From contig JAFXMW010000057.1 of the NCBI GenBank assembly GCA_017530105.1, forward strand, positions 1 through 33,351: a stretch of DNA of 33,351 nucleotides, written 5' to 3'. The notes beneath the pieces are model-generated. The model made no database searches. It saw only the letters and a program-made list of their open reading frames with translations, and was not told the DNA's origin. The stretch is from Bacteroidales bacterium (GTDB lineage Bacteria; Bacteroidota; Bacteroidia; Bacteroidales; P3). Positions 23,735 to 31,352 of the stretch are shown piece by piece (positions within the stretch are counted from its first letter, which is position 1; every line of letters starts with the position of its first letter). The position numbers and the translations under genes were made by a program.

Positions 23735-24847
23735 ATGAAAATGGCGAATAAAAGCATACTCATCTGGTTTGTGTTTGTCCTGCTGTTCCATGCGGCCTCG
23801 GCACAGGACAAGGGTTTAATGGCTCAGTACCAGTCCGATTTGGTACAGCTGTTTGACCAAACCATTGCCGCTCCCACCGACAACGAGCGTTACCATGCCA
23901 ACGAAGCCGCTGTGCAGCTCCTTACCGAAGCCCTCGGTGCCGACAATTCGTTCCGTTGGGAATGGGATTTTGGCAACAAGGTCTCCGTGCTCACCTCTCC
24001 CGACAAAAAGTTCCGCATCTTCACATGGCCTATAGTCAACGATGCCGGCGAATATGAATGTTTCGGCATTGTGCAGGCTTTGAACGAACGCACTAAAGAA
24101 TATGATGTTTATCAACTCAACGACCGTTCGGAGGTAATCATCAACCGCCAGGAGGATATTCTCAGCCCAGACCGCTGGTATGGTGCCGTTTACCAGGAAC
24201 TCATCACCACCTCCTACGATGGTCGCACCTACTACACTCTGTTGGGATGGAACGGGGTCGACAACCTCACCCAGCGCAAAGTCATCGAACCCATCTGTTT
24301 CAAATCGGGCGGCAGCATGCCCCAGTTCGGACAGAACCTCTTCCGCAAAGAACCCAACCTGCGCCGTGTGGTGCTGGAATATTCCCACAACGCCATGGTC
24401 ACCCTCCGCTACGAGGAGCAATACCTGCGCTTCACCGAACGCATTCGTGCCAAACGCCGCAGCGGCCAATCGTTCTTTTCTTCGCTTTTCTCGCGCTCTT
24501 CCCGTCCGCGTGGTCGTGGCAGGGGACGTGGCCGTCCCAGCCGTCCGGTCTCCACGGCGGCACGCACCTCGGCGGCGGTTCAGAAAAACACAAGCAACCG
24601 TCCCGCCTACAAAACCACCGACAAAAAACTTCGTATGATAATCTTCGACCAAGTGGCGCCTCAAGTACCGGGCATGGAAGGCCTGTACCAGTATTATGTC
24701 CCCTCGGGTGTGGAAATGGCCTATGTCTTTTCCGACGGCAAATGGGAGCTGCACGACTCCGCCCAAGGACGCGCCACCGACAAGAAACTGAATAAAGACT
24801 TCGACAAACCTATTCAAAAGCAACCCCCAGCCTATCAAGTGGAGTAA
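23735..24847 (+). CDS. Secreted protein of unknown function with RG-rich insertion
   Basis: 370 residues. MKMANKSILIWFVFVLLFHAASAQ is a signal peptide cleaved after ASA; an alternative ATG two codons later is equally possible. The N-terminal part (RWEWDFGNKVSVLTSPDKKF, RIFTWPIVNDAGEYECFGIV, RWYGAVYQELITTSYDGR, YYTLLGWNGVDNLTQRKVIE) and the C-terminal part (RMIIFDQVAPQVPGMEGLYQ, GKWELHDSA) resemble a widespread uncharacterised Bacteroidota protein. Between LRYEEQYLRF and LRMIIFDQ lies a basic insertion of about 60 residues with RPRGRGRGRGRPSRP (about 257-272). Function unknown. dxs begins 19 nt after its stop, so the two probably share a transcript. No clear TAnnTTTG box precedes it. Confidence 0.78.
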   Translation: MKMANKSILIWFVFVLLFHAASAQDKGLMAQYQSDLVQLFDQTIAAPTDNERYHANEAAVQLLTEALGADNSFRWEWDFGNKVSVLTSPDKKFRIFTWPIVNDAGEYECFGIVQALNERTKEYDVYQLNDRSEVIINRQEDILSPDRWYGAVYQELITTSYDGRTYYTLLGWNGVDNLTQRKVIEPICFKSGGSMPQFGQNLFRKEPNLRRVVLEYSHNAMVTLRYEEQYLRFTERIRAKRRSGQSFFSSLFSRSSRPRGRGRGRGRPSRPVSTAARTSAAVQKNTSNRPAYKTTDKKLRMIIFDQVAPQVPGMEGLYQYYVPSGVEMAYVFSDGKWELHDSAQGRATDKKLNKDFDKPIQKQPPAYQVE

Positions 24848-24866
24848 TCCTTCCACCTTCATCCCA

Positions 24867-26858
24867 ATGAACAACATCACACACAATACTATCAACGCAC
24901 AACCTCAGGGTAGCAGACTCACCAGCCCTGCCGAAGGCAACCAGGCTACTGGTGTCATACTCGACAGCATCAACAATATTGATGATTTCCGTCGTCTGCC
25001 CCTGTCCGACCTCACCCAGCTGAGTGTCGAACTGCGCCACTATATCATCCAAACTCTCTCCAAACATCCAGGGCACCTCGCGTCAAGCCTTGGCACCGTT
25101 GAACTCACGCTTGCACTCCATTACGTCTTCAACACCCCCGACGACAAACTCATCTGGGACGTTGGACACCAAGCCTATGCCCACAAAATCATCACCGGAC
25201 GGCGCGACCTCTTTCCGACCATCCGCACTTACGGGGGCTTGAGCGGGTTCCCGCGCATGGATGAATCTCCTTTCGATGCCTTCGGCACTGGCCACAGCTC
25301 CACCTCCATCAGTGCGGCCCTTGGCATGGCCACGGCTTCCACCTTGCAGGGCAACACCCGCAGGCAGCACATCGCCGTCATCGGCGACGGCTCCATGACG
25401 GGTGGCGAAGCCTTCGAAGCCCTCAACAATGCGGGAGTGTCAAAAGCCAACATACTGGTAGTACTCAACGACAACGGCATCAGCATCGACAAGGCTGTGG
25501 GCGGTCTCAGCCGTCACCTCACCCGCATCACCGCCTCGCCCAAATACAACAGGTTGAAAGAAAAGGTGTGGCAGCGCCTGGGAGGCGACCATGCCGACCC
25601 CTCTTCCCGCCACGGCAAATCGCTCAACTTCTTCCAACGGGCCACCCGCATGGCCAAAACCGCCGCTTTGGGTGCCCCCAACCTGTTCGAGTCGCTGGGC
25701 TTCCGCTATTTCGGCCCCATCGATGGACATAATATCGAAGAATTGGTGGAGGTTCTCGCCCAGCTCAAAGCCATCAAAGGTCCCAAACTCCTCCATGTGG
25801 TAACCAAAAAAGGCAAGGGACTCCGCAATGCCGAGAAACACCCTATTGCCTATCATGCCCCGGGTCCCTTCAATGCCGAGACCGGCGCACAGATAAAGAA
25901 ACACGACGGAGGCAAACCCCTCAAATATCAGGATGTATTCGGCCACACCATTGTCGAGCTGGCCAAACGCAACCCCCATATCGTCGGCATCACCCCCGCC
26001 ATGCCCACAGGCTGCTCACTCAATTTCATGATGGAGCAAATGCCCTCGCGTGCTTTTGATGTGGGCATTGCCGAGCAGCACGCCGTCACCTTTGCCGCCG
26101 GACTTGCCGCCCAGGGTATGCAGCCCTTCTGCAATATTTATTCATCTTTCATGCAGCGGGCTTACGACCAGATTATTCACGATGTGGCCCTGCAGCGGCT
26201 GCCCGTCATCATGTGTCTCGACCGAGCCGGACTTGTGGGCGACGACGGCCCCACGCACCACGGCGCTTTCGATCTCGCCTGCCTCCGGCCCATACCCAAC
26301 CTCACCATCTGCGCCCCGATGGACGAGCATGAACTCCGCAACATGATGTACACCGCTCAGTTGCCCGGCCAGGGAGCCGTAGTGATTCGCTACCCCCGTG
26401 GCCTCAGTGTACACCCCGACTGGCGCAACGACTTCGAGCCGCTCACAGTGGGTCGGGGACGTTGTCTGCAAGAAGGCACCGATGTGGCCATTCTTGCCAT
26501 AGGACATGTGGGCAACGATGCACTCGAAGCCGCAACCATACTGCAGGGCGAAGGCATCAGCGCTGCCATGTACGACATGCGTTACCTCAAGCCTCTCGAC
26601 ACTGCAATCCTCGACAGTATTCTGTCTCGCGGCTTCCGGCGTGTGGTCACCGTGGAGGACGGTGTGAAAAAAGGCGGACTGGGCAGTGCCGTGCTTGAAT
26701 ACTTTGCCACCGTGAAATCTTCCAACCCTTCCGTCGCCCTTCCCTCTGTCACAGTCCTCGGCCTTCCCGACCATTTTGTCACTCACGGCTCCGTACCACA
26801 GTTGCACAAAGACTGTGGTATAGACCTCGACAGCATCATTGCCGCCGCCCGTGGGTAG
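24867..26858 (+). CDS. dxs: 1-deoxy-D-xylulose-5-phosphate synthase
   Basis: 663 residues, about 20-30 longer than usual because of a polar N-terminal extension (residues 1-30). The enzyme condenses pyruvate and glyceraldehyde 3-phosphate, the first step of the MEP isoprenoid pathway. Motifs: HPGHLASSLGTVELTLALHY, WDVGHQAYAHK (H101), thiamine-diphosphate motif GDGSMTGGEAFEALNNAG (173-190), LNDNGISIDKAVGGLS, FRYFGPIDGHNIEEL, GIAEQHAVTFAAG with catalytic E403, and DGPTHHGAFD. The internal ATG codons before residue 150 would remove the substrate domain, so the first ATG stands. The palindromic repeat, not a classical terminator, follows it. Confidence 0.96.
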   Translation: MNNITHNTINAQPQGSRLTSPAEGNQATGVILDSINNIDDFRRLPLSDLTQLSVELRHYIIQTLSKHPGHLASSLGTVELTLALHYVFNTPDDKLIWDVGHQAYAHKIITGRRDLFPTIRTYGGLSGFPRMDESPFDAFGTGHSSTSISAALGMATASTLQGNTRRQHIAVIGDGSMTGGEAFEALNNAGVSKANILVVLNDNGISIDKAVGGLSRHLTRITASPKYNRLKEKVWQRLGGDHADPSSRHGKSLNFFQRATRMAKTAALGAPNLFESLGFRYFGPIDGHNIEELVEVLAQLKAIKGPKLLHVVTKKGKGLRNAEKHPIAYHAPGPFNAETGAQIKKHDGGKPLKYQDVFGHTIVELAKRNPHIVGITPAMPTGCSLNFMMEQMPSRAFDVGIAEQHAVTFAAGLAAQGMQPFCNIYSSFMQRAYDQIIHDVALQRLPVIMCLDRAGLVGDDGPTHHGAFDLACLRPIPNLTICAPMDEHELRNMMYTAQLPGQGAVVIRYPRGLSVHPDWRNDFEPLTVGRGRCLQEGTDVAILAIGHVGNDALEAATILQGEGISAAMYDMRYLKPLDTAILDSILSRGFRRVVTVEDGVKKGGLGSAVLEYFATVKSSNPSVALPSVTVLGLPDHFVTHGSVPQLHKDCGIDLDSIIAAARG

Positions 26859-26891
26859 CCCCTCTTTTTTTATGCTTTTATCACGGCTGTA

Positions 26892-26948
26892 TTACACTTG
26901 TTTTACACTTTTAAAGTGTAAAACAAGTGGGAAAAAAGTGTAAAACAA
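26892..26948. repeat. Long palindrome, copy 2 of 2 in the window
   Basis: Positions 26895-26929 are a perfect 35-bp palindrome identical to the core of the element at 4545-4606, followed by GGGAAAAAAGTGTAAAACAA, the same partial third arm with small changes. It lies 36 bp after the dxs stop. The rest of 26859-27156 holds a short T-run, the operon promoter and the leader hairpin. Confidence 0.9.
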
Positions 26949-27030
26949 CTGTCCTCGAATCGGCAGGGTAGTTCAAAGGGCGGTTTGGGTGGTCTGAAAT
27001 GTTAAAAGGCAGCATTGTGAAGAATGTTTA

Positions 27031-27061
27031 TTTGCTATATCAATTTTTATTTGTATTTTTG
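27031..27061 (+). promoter_or_regulatory. Promoter of the methylmalonyl-CoA decarboxylase operon
   Basis: TTTG (27031-27034), a 19-bp spacer, and TATTTTTG (27054-27061): the best match to the Bacteroidota -33/-7 consensus in the window. The leader is about 90 nt, very AT-rich. Confidence 0.8.
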
Positions 27062-27096
27062 CATTTTCAGTGAAATATTGTTTCGTGCTGAAAATG
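27062..27096 (+). promoter_or_regulatory. 5' leader hairpin of the decarboxylase operon
   Basis: CATTTTCAG (27062-27070) is complementary to CTGAAAATG (27088-27096) across a 17-nt loop, starting directly after the -7 box. It could cap the mRNA 5' end or act in attenuation; no T-run follows. Confidence 0.45.
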
Positions 27097-27156
27097 TGTA
27101 CTATTGAATAAAAAATACTAAAATTAACAATAATAATTGATAAAAATATAAATAAT

Positions 27157-27564
27157 ATGACCCCTTCGCACATTGAACACATCGGCATTGCCGTGACTAA
27201 TCTTGATGAAGCTATCCGTTATTGGGAAGATGTCATGGGCTTGAAATGCTATGCTATTGAAGAAGTAACCGACCAGAAGGTGAAGACCGCTTTCTTTAAA
27301 ATCGGCGAAGTGAAAATCGAGCTCCTCGAGCCCACCTGCCCCGAAAGCACCATCGCTGCTTTCATCGAGAAGAACGGTGGCAAGGGCGGAATGCATCACA
27401 TTGCTTTCTGCATGGAGGACACCGACAAGGCTTTGAACGATGCCAAAGAGAAAGGCATCCGTTTGATTGACCAGCAAAGCCGTGGCGGCGCCGAAGGGCT
27501 GCACATCGGTTTCCTGCACCCCAAGAGCACTTTGGGCGTGTTGACCGAGTTCTGCTGCAAATAA
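27157..27564 (+). CDS. mce: Methylmalonyl-CoA epimerase
   Basis: 135 residues, a vicinal-oxygen-chelate fold protein of the usual length. The metal ligands of the family are visible: H8 in IEHIGIAV, His 80/81 in GGMHHIAF, and E131 in GVLTEFCCK, with the second-repeat motif in KIELLEP. It interconverts the (R) and (S) forms of methylmalonyl-CoA, linking methylmalonyl-CoA mutase to decarboxylation. It is the first gene of the operon, 79 bp before mmdA. The mutase genes are not in the window. Confidence 0.95.
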   Translation: MTPSHIEHIGIAVTNLDEAIRYWEDVMGLKCYAIEEVTDQKVKTAFFKIGEVKIELLEPTCPESTIAAFIEKNGGKGGMHHIAFCMEDTDKALNDAKEKGIRLIDQQSRGGAEGLHIGFLHPKSTLGVLTEFCCK

Positions 27565-27642
27565 GAGTTTTCCGGGTAGGGCGGACGGTCGCTAAGGCCG
27601 CGAGCTATGCCCATGTTCAATAACCTACAAAAAATTCAAATA

Positions 27643-29202
27643 ATGGCATTTGAAGAAAAGATAAAAGAGCTTCTCGATAAGAGAAGCGAGGCCAAAATGG
27701 GTGGTGGCCAGAAACGTATCGACAAGCAGCACGAGCAGGGTAAACTCACTGCCCGCGAGCGCATCTCCCTCCTTCTCGACGAAGGTTCGTTTGAGGAGTT
27801 CGACATGTTTGTCGCCCACCGCTGTGTTAATTTCGACATGCAAAAGCAGTCGTTCCTTGGCGACGGCGTGGTGACCGGCTACGGCACCATCGACGGCCGT
27901 CCAGTGTATGTCTTTGCACAGGACTTCACTGTTTTCGCAGGCAGTTTGAGCGAGACCATGTCGCTCAAGATTTGCAAGATTATGGACCAGGCCATGAAGA
28001 CTGGCGCCCCCGTCATCGGTTTGAACGATTCCGGCGGTGCCCGTATCCAGGAGGGCAGCAACTCGCTGGCCGGTTACGCTGAGATTTTCGAGCGCAACAT
28101 CCTTGCCAGCGGTGTGGTTCCCCAGATTAGCGCCATTTTCGGTCCTTGCGCCGGCGGTGCCGTTTACAGCCCTGCCTTGACCGACTTCATCCTTATGACC
28201 AAGCAGAACAGCTACATGTTCCTCACTGGCCCGAAGGTGGTGAAGACCGTCACCGGCGAGGATGTGACTGTCGACAAGCTGGGCGGTGCCATGGTGCACG
28301 CCACCAAGAGCGGTGTTGCCCATTTTGTGGGTGAGACCGAGGAGGAAACTATCAAGCTTATCCGCGATTTGATGAGCTATATCCCCTCCAACAACTTCGA
28401 AGAGGCTCCCTATGTCCCCACCGAAGACCCCATCGACCGTCTCGAGGACAGCCTCAACAGCATTATCCCCGAAAACCCCAACGAGCCCTACGACATGAAG
28501 GGTGTGATCGAGGCCATTGTCGACGACGGCAAGTTCCTCGAGGTACACGAAAAGTTCGCTCCCAACCTGCTGGTGGGCTTTGCCCGTTTTGGCGGAGTGA
28601 GCGTGGGTATTGTTGCCAATCAGCCCAAGGCCATGGCCGGTGTGCTCGACAGCAATGCTTCGCGTAAAGGCGGACGCTTTGTCAGATTCTGCGATGCTTT
28701 CAATATCCCCATCGTCACTTTGGTCGACGTTCCCGGCTTCCTGCCCGGCACTGGTCAGGAGTATAACGGCGTGATTGTGCACGGTGCCAAGATGCTGTTC
28801 GCCTATGGCGAGGCCACGGTGCCCAAGGTTACGGTCACCCTGCGCAAGAGCTATGGCGGCGCTCACATCGTGATGAGCTGCAAGCAGCTGCGTGGCGATT
28901 TCAACTATGCTTGGCCCACGGCTCAGATTGCCGTGATGGGTGCCAGCGGTGCCACCGAGGTGCTGTATGGCCGTCAGATTAAGGAAATCGAAGACCCCGA
29001 GGAACGCGCCCAGTTCATTGCCCAGCGTGAGATTGACTACAACGAACAGTTTGCCAATCCCTATTGCGCCGCCCGTTTCGGCTACATCGACGATATTATC
29101 GAGCCGCGTAACACCCGCTTCCGTGTCACCCGTGCCTTGCAGGTGCTGGCCACCAAGAAGGAGTCGCTGCCTTTGAAGAAACATAACAACATCCCGTTGT
29201 AA
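27643..29202 (+). CDS. mmdA: Methylmalonyl-CoA decarboxylase / propionyl-CoA carboxylase carboxyltransferase subunit
   Basis: 519 residues from the ATG at 27643 ([20 protein letters not shown]), which matches the family N-terminus; the upstream ATG at 27607 would add 12 non-conserved residues. The carboxyltransferase motifs are [64 protein letters not shown], and [19 protein letters not shown]. It transfers the carboxyl group from methylmalonyl-CoA to the biotin of the carrier subunit. The presence of oadG and oadB homologues downstream points to the decarboxylating, Na+-pumping enzyme rather than an ATP-dependent carboxylase; no biotin carboxylase gene lies in the operon. Confidence 0.95.
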   Translation: MAFEEKIKELLDKRSEAKMGGGQKRIDKQHEQGKLTARERISLLLDEGSFEEFDMFVAHRCVNFDMQKQSFLGDGVVTGYGTIDGRPVYVFAQDFTVFAGSLSETMSLKICKIMDQAMKTGAPVIGLNDSGGARIQEGSNSLAGYAEIFERNILASGVVPQISAIFGPCAGGAVYSPALTDFILMTKQNSYMFLTGPKVVKTVTGEDVTVDKLGGAMVHATKSGVAHFVGETEEETIKLIRDLMSYIPSNNFEEAPYVPTEDPIDRLEDSLNSIIPENPNEPYDMKGVIEAIVDDGKFLEVHEKFAPNLLVGFARFGGVSVGIVANQPKAMAGVLDSNASRKGGRFVRFCDAFNIPIVTLVDVPGFLPGTGQEYNGVIVHGAKMLFAYGEATVPKVTVTLRKSYGGAHIVMSCKQLRGDFNYAWPTAQIAVMGASGATEVLYGRQIKEIEDPEERAQFIAQREIDYNEQFANPYCAARFGYIDDIIEPRNTRFRVTRALQVLATKKESLPLKKHNNIPL

Positions 29203-29271
29203 TTATATTCAAGTAATAACATTTATTATTAACCAGGGGTTCTTCACCCCACAAAAAACACAAACAACAAA

Positions 29272-29619
29272 ATGAAGAAAGTTTTCTTAACTGCTTTTGT
29301 GGCTGCCGCTTTTGCTTTCGGTATGTCTGCTTGCAACAACAATGCTCCCGCCGAGGAGGTGGCCGACACCGCCGCTCAGACCGAAATGTGTGAGCACGAG
29401 TGCCACCATCAACACGAGTGCACCTGCGCCGACACCGCTTGCGCCGCCAACCACTGCGCCAACTGCACCGACACCAACTGCTGCAAGCCTTGCGATCACA
29501 AGTGCTGCAAGCACGAGGCCAAGGAAGGTTGCTGCGAGGGTAAGCACGAAGGCTGCGAAGGCAAGCACGAGGGCTGCAAACACCAGCACGAAGGCTGCGA
29601 AGGCAAAAAAGCCAACTAA
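29272..29619 (+). CDS. Cys/His-rich metallothionein-like lipoprotein
   Basis: 115 residues. MKKVFLTAFVAAAFAFGMSAC is a lipoprotein signal with acylated Cys21. After a short acidic spacer, residues from about 39 are dense in Cys and His: 17 Cys and 11 His, in CEHECHHQHECTC, CAANHCANC, CCKPCDHKCC and CCEGKHEGCEGKHEGC repeats. The composition predicts binding of soft or transition metals such as Zn or Cu at the periplasmic or outer surface, but no defined family is recognised. It lies between mmdA (69 bp upstream, no promoter box) and oadG on the same strand. A strong hairpin follows at 29638-29667, which may separate its mRNA from downstream genes. A role for the decarboxylase is not shown. Confidence 0.8.
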   Translation: MKKVFLTAFVAAAFAFGMSACNNNAPAEEVADTAAQTEMCEHECHHQHECTCADTACAANHCANCTDTNCCKPCDHKCCKHEAKEGCCEGKHEGCEGKHEGCKHQHEGCEGKKAN

Positions 29620-29637
29620 GCAGTGAGATTGAGTATT

Positions 29638-29667
29638 GTCATGGGGAGGGCACTCCCTCTCCATGAC
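29638..29667 (+). terminator. Strong intra-operon hairpin
   Basis: GTCATGGGGAGGG and CCCTCTCCATGAC form a 13-bp stem with one mismatch and a 4-nt loop. It lacks a following T-run, so it is more likely a partial terminator or an mRNA-stabilising structure than a full stop. Confidence 0.5.
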
Positions 29668-29717
29668 TGATGCTCGCAAGCGAAAACACTCATTTTGATT
29701 GTCTATTTTTGAACGAA

Positions 29718-30746
29718 ATGAATAAGATTATAAAACCAATTGTCGCAATCTTTGTTGGCTTGTTGCTCATGGCCGGCAGTGTTGTGGCACAGACTGGCCA
29801 GGGCGTTGAGAACCCTGTGGCCAATGATCCCGTGATGGAGTCATCGGTGCCGGTTTTGCCGTATCATGCCGATTTGAGTGCAATGAATTTTGAGCCCAAC
29901 ACTGTATGCTACGTCCCCGCGATGAAAGCCTTTGTGGTTGTCGACAGTATTGATTGTGCTGTCGATTTCCTGGTGCGCGAGGGCGGTGAGTTGCGCCGCG
30001 TCGGCCGTTTTACCACCGATGTATATCAAGGTCGCCATGACCTGGTGAATATCCTCCGTCCCAAGTCCGTTGCCGTTTGGGGCGACAAAATTCTAGTGCT
30101 GGCCTCTTCCAAGAAGGATTCTTCCTATCTGGCTGTCGTCAGCATGGAACCTGTAATCTGCAAGGACGAGATAGGTTTCGACACGCTCAAGGCAGTGGCA
30201 TGTATGGGATTGGAAAGCAGTGCTTTCGCCTTCCGGGTTGACCCTGTCGAGAATGAGATTATCGTTGTCGGTAAGAACCCCGTAGGCTATGACCTCCACT
30301 TCATCAATTGTGCCGAAGGTCTGGACAACCTCAAAAACGACTACACTTTCCACTATCATGTACCCAAACAATCGGAACGCATTAAGGCTTCTGACCCCTA
30401 CGGTGGCGGATTGGCATTGGTGGCCATCTCTGTGGTCTTCTTTGCCCTGGTGTGCGTCTGCTTCATCATGTCGGGTTACGGCAAGCTTATCCAGAGAATC
30501 CAGAACCGCAAGGCTCCCCTGGCTGCTGCTACCGGTGGTGCTGCTCCAGCTCATTCGAGCAGTGGCGAGGTCTATGCCGCCATTGCCGCGGCTATCTACG
30601 CCTACAGCCAGGATCTCCATGATGTGGAAGACACCGTCATCACCATCCAGAAAGCGGAGCGTGCTTGGACTCCGTGGAATGCTAAGTTCTACAACATGAA
30701 CAAGTACTTCTCCGAGCGCCCCAATATGCTCCACAAGAAAAAGTAG
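29718..30746 (+). CDS. OadG-family (gamma) subunit of the Na+-pumping decarboxylase with large periplasmic domain
   Basis: 342 residues from the ATG at 29718. MNKIIKPIVAIFVGLLLMAGSVVAQ is a signal peptide; the upstream start at 29670 crosses a possible promoter box. Residues about 26-225 form a periplasmic domain of repeated beta strands (AFVVVDSIDCAVDFLVREGG, SVAVWGDKILVLASSKK, DPVENEIIVVGKNP). One membrane helix at about 229-250 (ALVAISVVFFALVCVCFIMS) leads to a cytoplasmic tail with EVYAAIAAAIYAYSQDLHDV, EDTVITIQKAERAWTPWNAK, as in Bacteroidota OadG proteins. The gamma subunit anchors and assembles the complex. The N-terminal domain differs from the short gamma of Proteobacteria and is of unknown function. 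TATTTTTG at 29704-29711 lies 6 nt before the ATG. Confidence 0.85.
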   Translation: MNKIIKPIVAIFVGLLLMAGSVVAQTGQGVENPVANDPVMESSVPVLPYHADLSAMNFEPNTVCYVPAMKAFVVVDSIDCAVDFLVREGGELRRVGRFTTDVYQGRHDLVNILRPKSVAVWGDKILVLASSKKDSSYLAVVSMEPVICKDEIGFDTLKAVACMGLESSAFAFRVDPVENEIIVVGKNPVGYDLHFINCAEGLDNLKNDYTFHYHVPKQSERIKASDPYGGGLALVAISVVFFALVCVCFIMSGYGKLIQRIQNRKAPLAAATGGAAPAHSSSGEVYAAIAAAIYAYSQDLHDVEDTVITIQKAERAWTPWNAKFYNMNKYFSERPNMLHKKK

Positions 30747-30808
30747 GCGTTGCCTCTTGTCATTAAGCAAAAATAATTCGATTCATAACTTCACATTATT
30801 ACAAGAAG

Positions 30809-31261
30809 ATGAAAAATTACAAACTCAAAATAAACGGCAACGACTACAACGTTGAAATCAATGAAGTAGAAGGCCAGGAAATAAAACTCGAAGTCAATGG
30901 CACCCCTTACAATGTCACCATTGACCAGGAAATGCATCAGCATAGAACCCACACCACTGTCATCAGCGACCGTACCGCTCCCCGTGTTTCGGCAGCCAAC
31001 GGCGATGTGCAGCGTGCCTCGGCTCCCAAGCCCGGCAGTGCTGCTGGTGGCACCAAGATCACCACGCCGCTCCCCGGCACCATCCTCGACGTCTTTGTCA
31101 ATGTGGGTGACCAGGTCAAGGTCGGTCAGACCGTCGTGCTCCTCGAAGCCATGAAGATGGAGAACAACATCGAGTCCGACACCGAAGGCACGGTAATCTC
31201 CGTCAATGTCCGCAAAGGCGACAGCGTACTCGAAGGCGAAACCCTGGTTGTCATCAATTAG
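30809..31261 (+). CDS. mmdC: Biotin carboxyl carrier subunit of the decarboxylase
   Basis: 150 residues. The N-terminal segment (MKNYKLKINGNDYNVEINE) is followed by an Ala/Pro linker (about 60-80) and a C-terminal biotinyl domain: TTPLPGTILDVFVNVGDQVK, and VVLLEAMKMENNIES with the biotin-accepting K116. It shuttles the carboxyl group from the MmdA carboxyltransferase to the OadB-type membrane subunit. It lies 62 bp after oadG and 91 bp before oadB. Naming mmdC follows the role in the complex; the family is also called OadA-C-terminal/AccB-like. Confidence 0.93.
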   Translation: MKNYKLKINGNDYNVEINEVEGQEIKLEVNGTPYNVTIDQEMHQHRTHTTVISDRTAPRVSAANGDVQRASAPKPGSAAGGTKITTPLPGTILDVFVNVGDQVKVGQTVVLLEAMKMENNIESDTEGTVISVNVRKGDSVLEGETLVVIN

Positions 31262-31352
31262 TTTGTGAAAATGCGCGAGTATCCGACCCTGTCGATACTC
31301 CCCCATCAACACATTCATATTTATTCAAAAACAGAAATAAAATTAGAAGACA

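Noticed and set aside
27625-29184. 519-residue open frame antisense to mmdA
   Set aside because: It mirrors mmdA almost exactly; no independent start context or recognisable domain.
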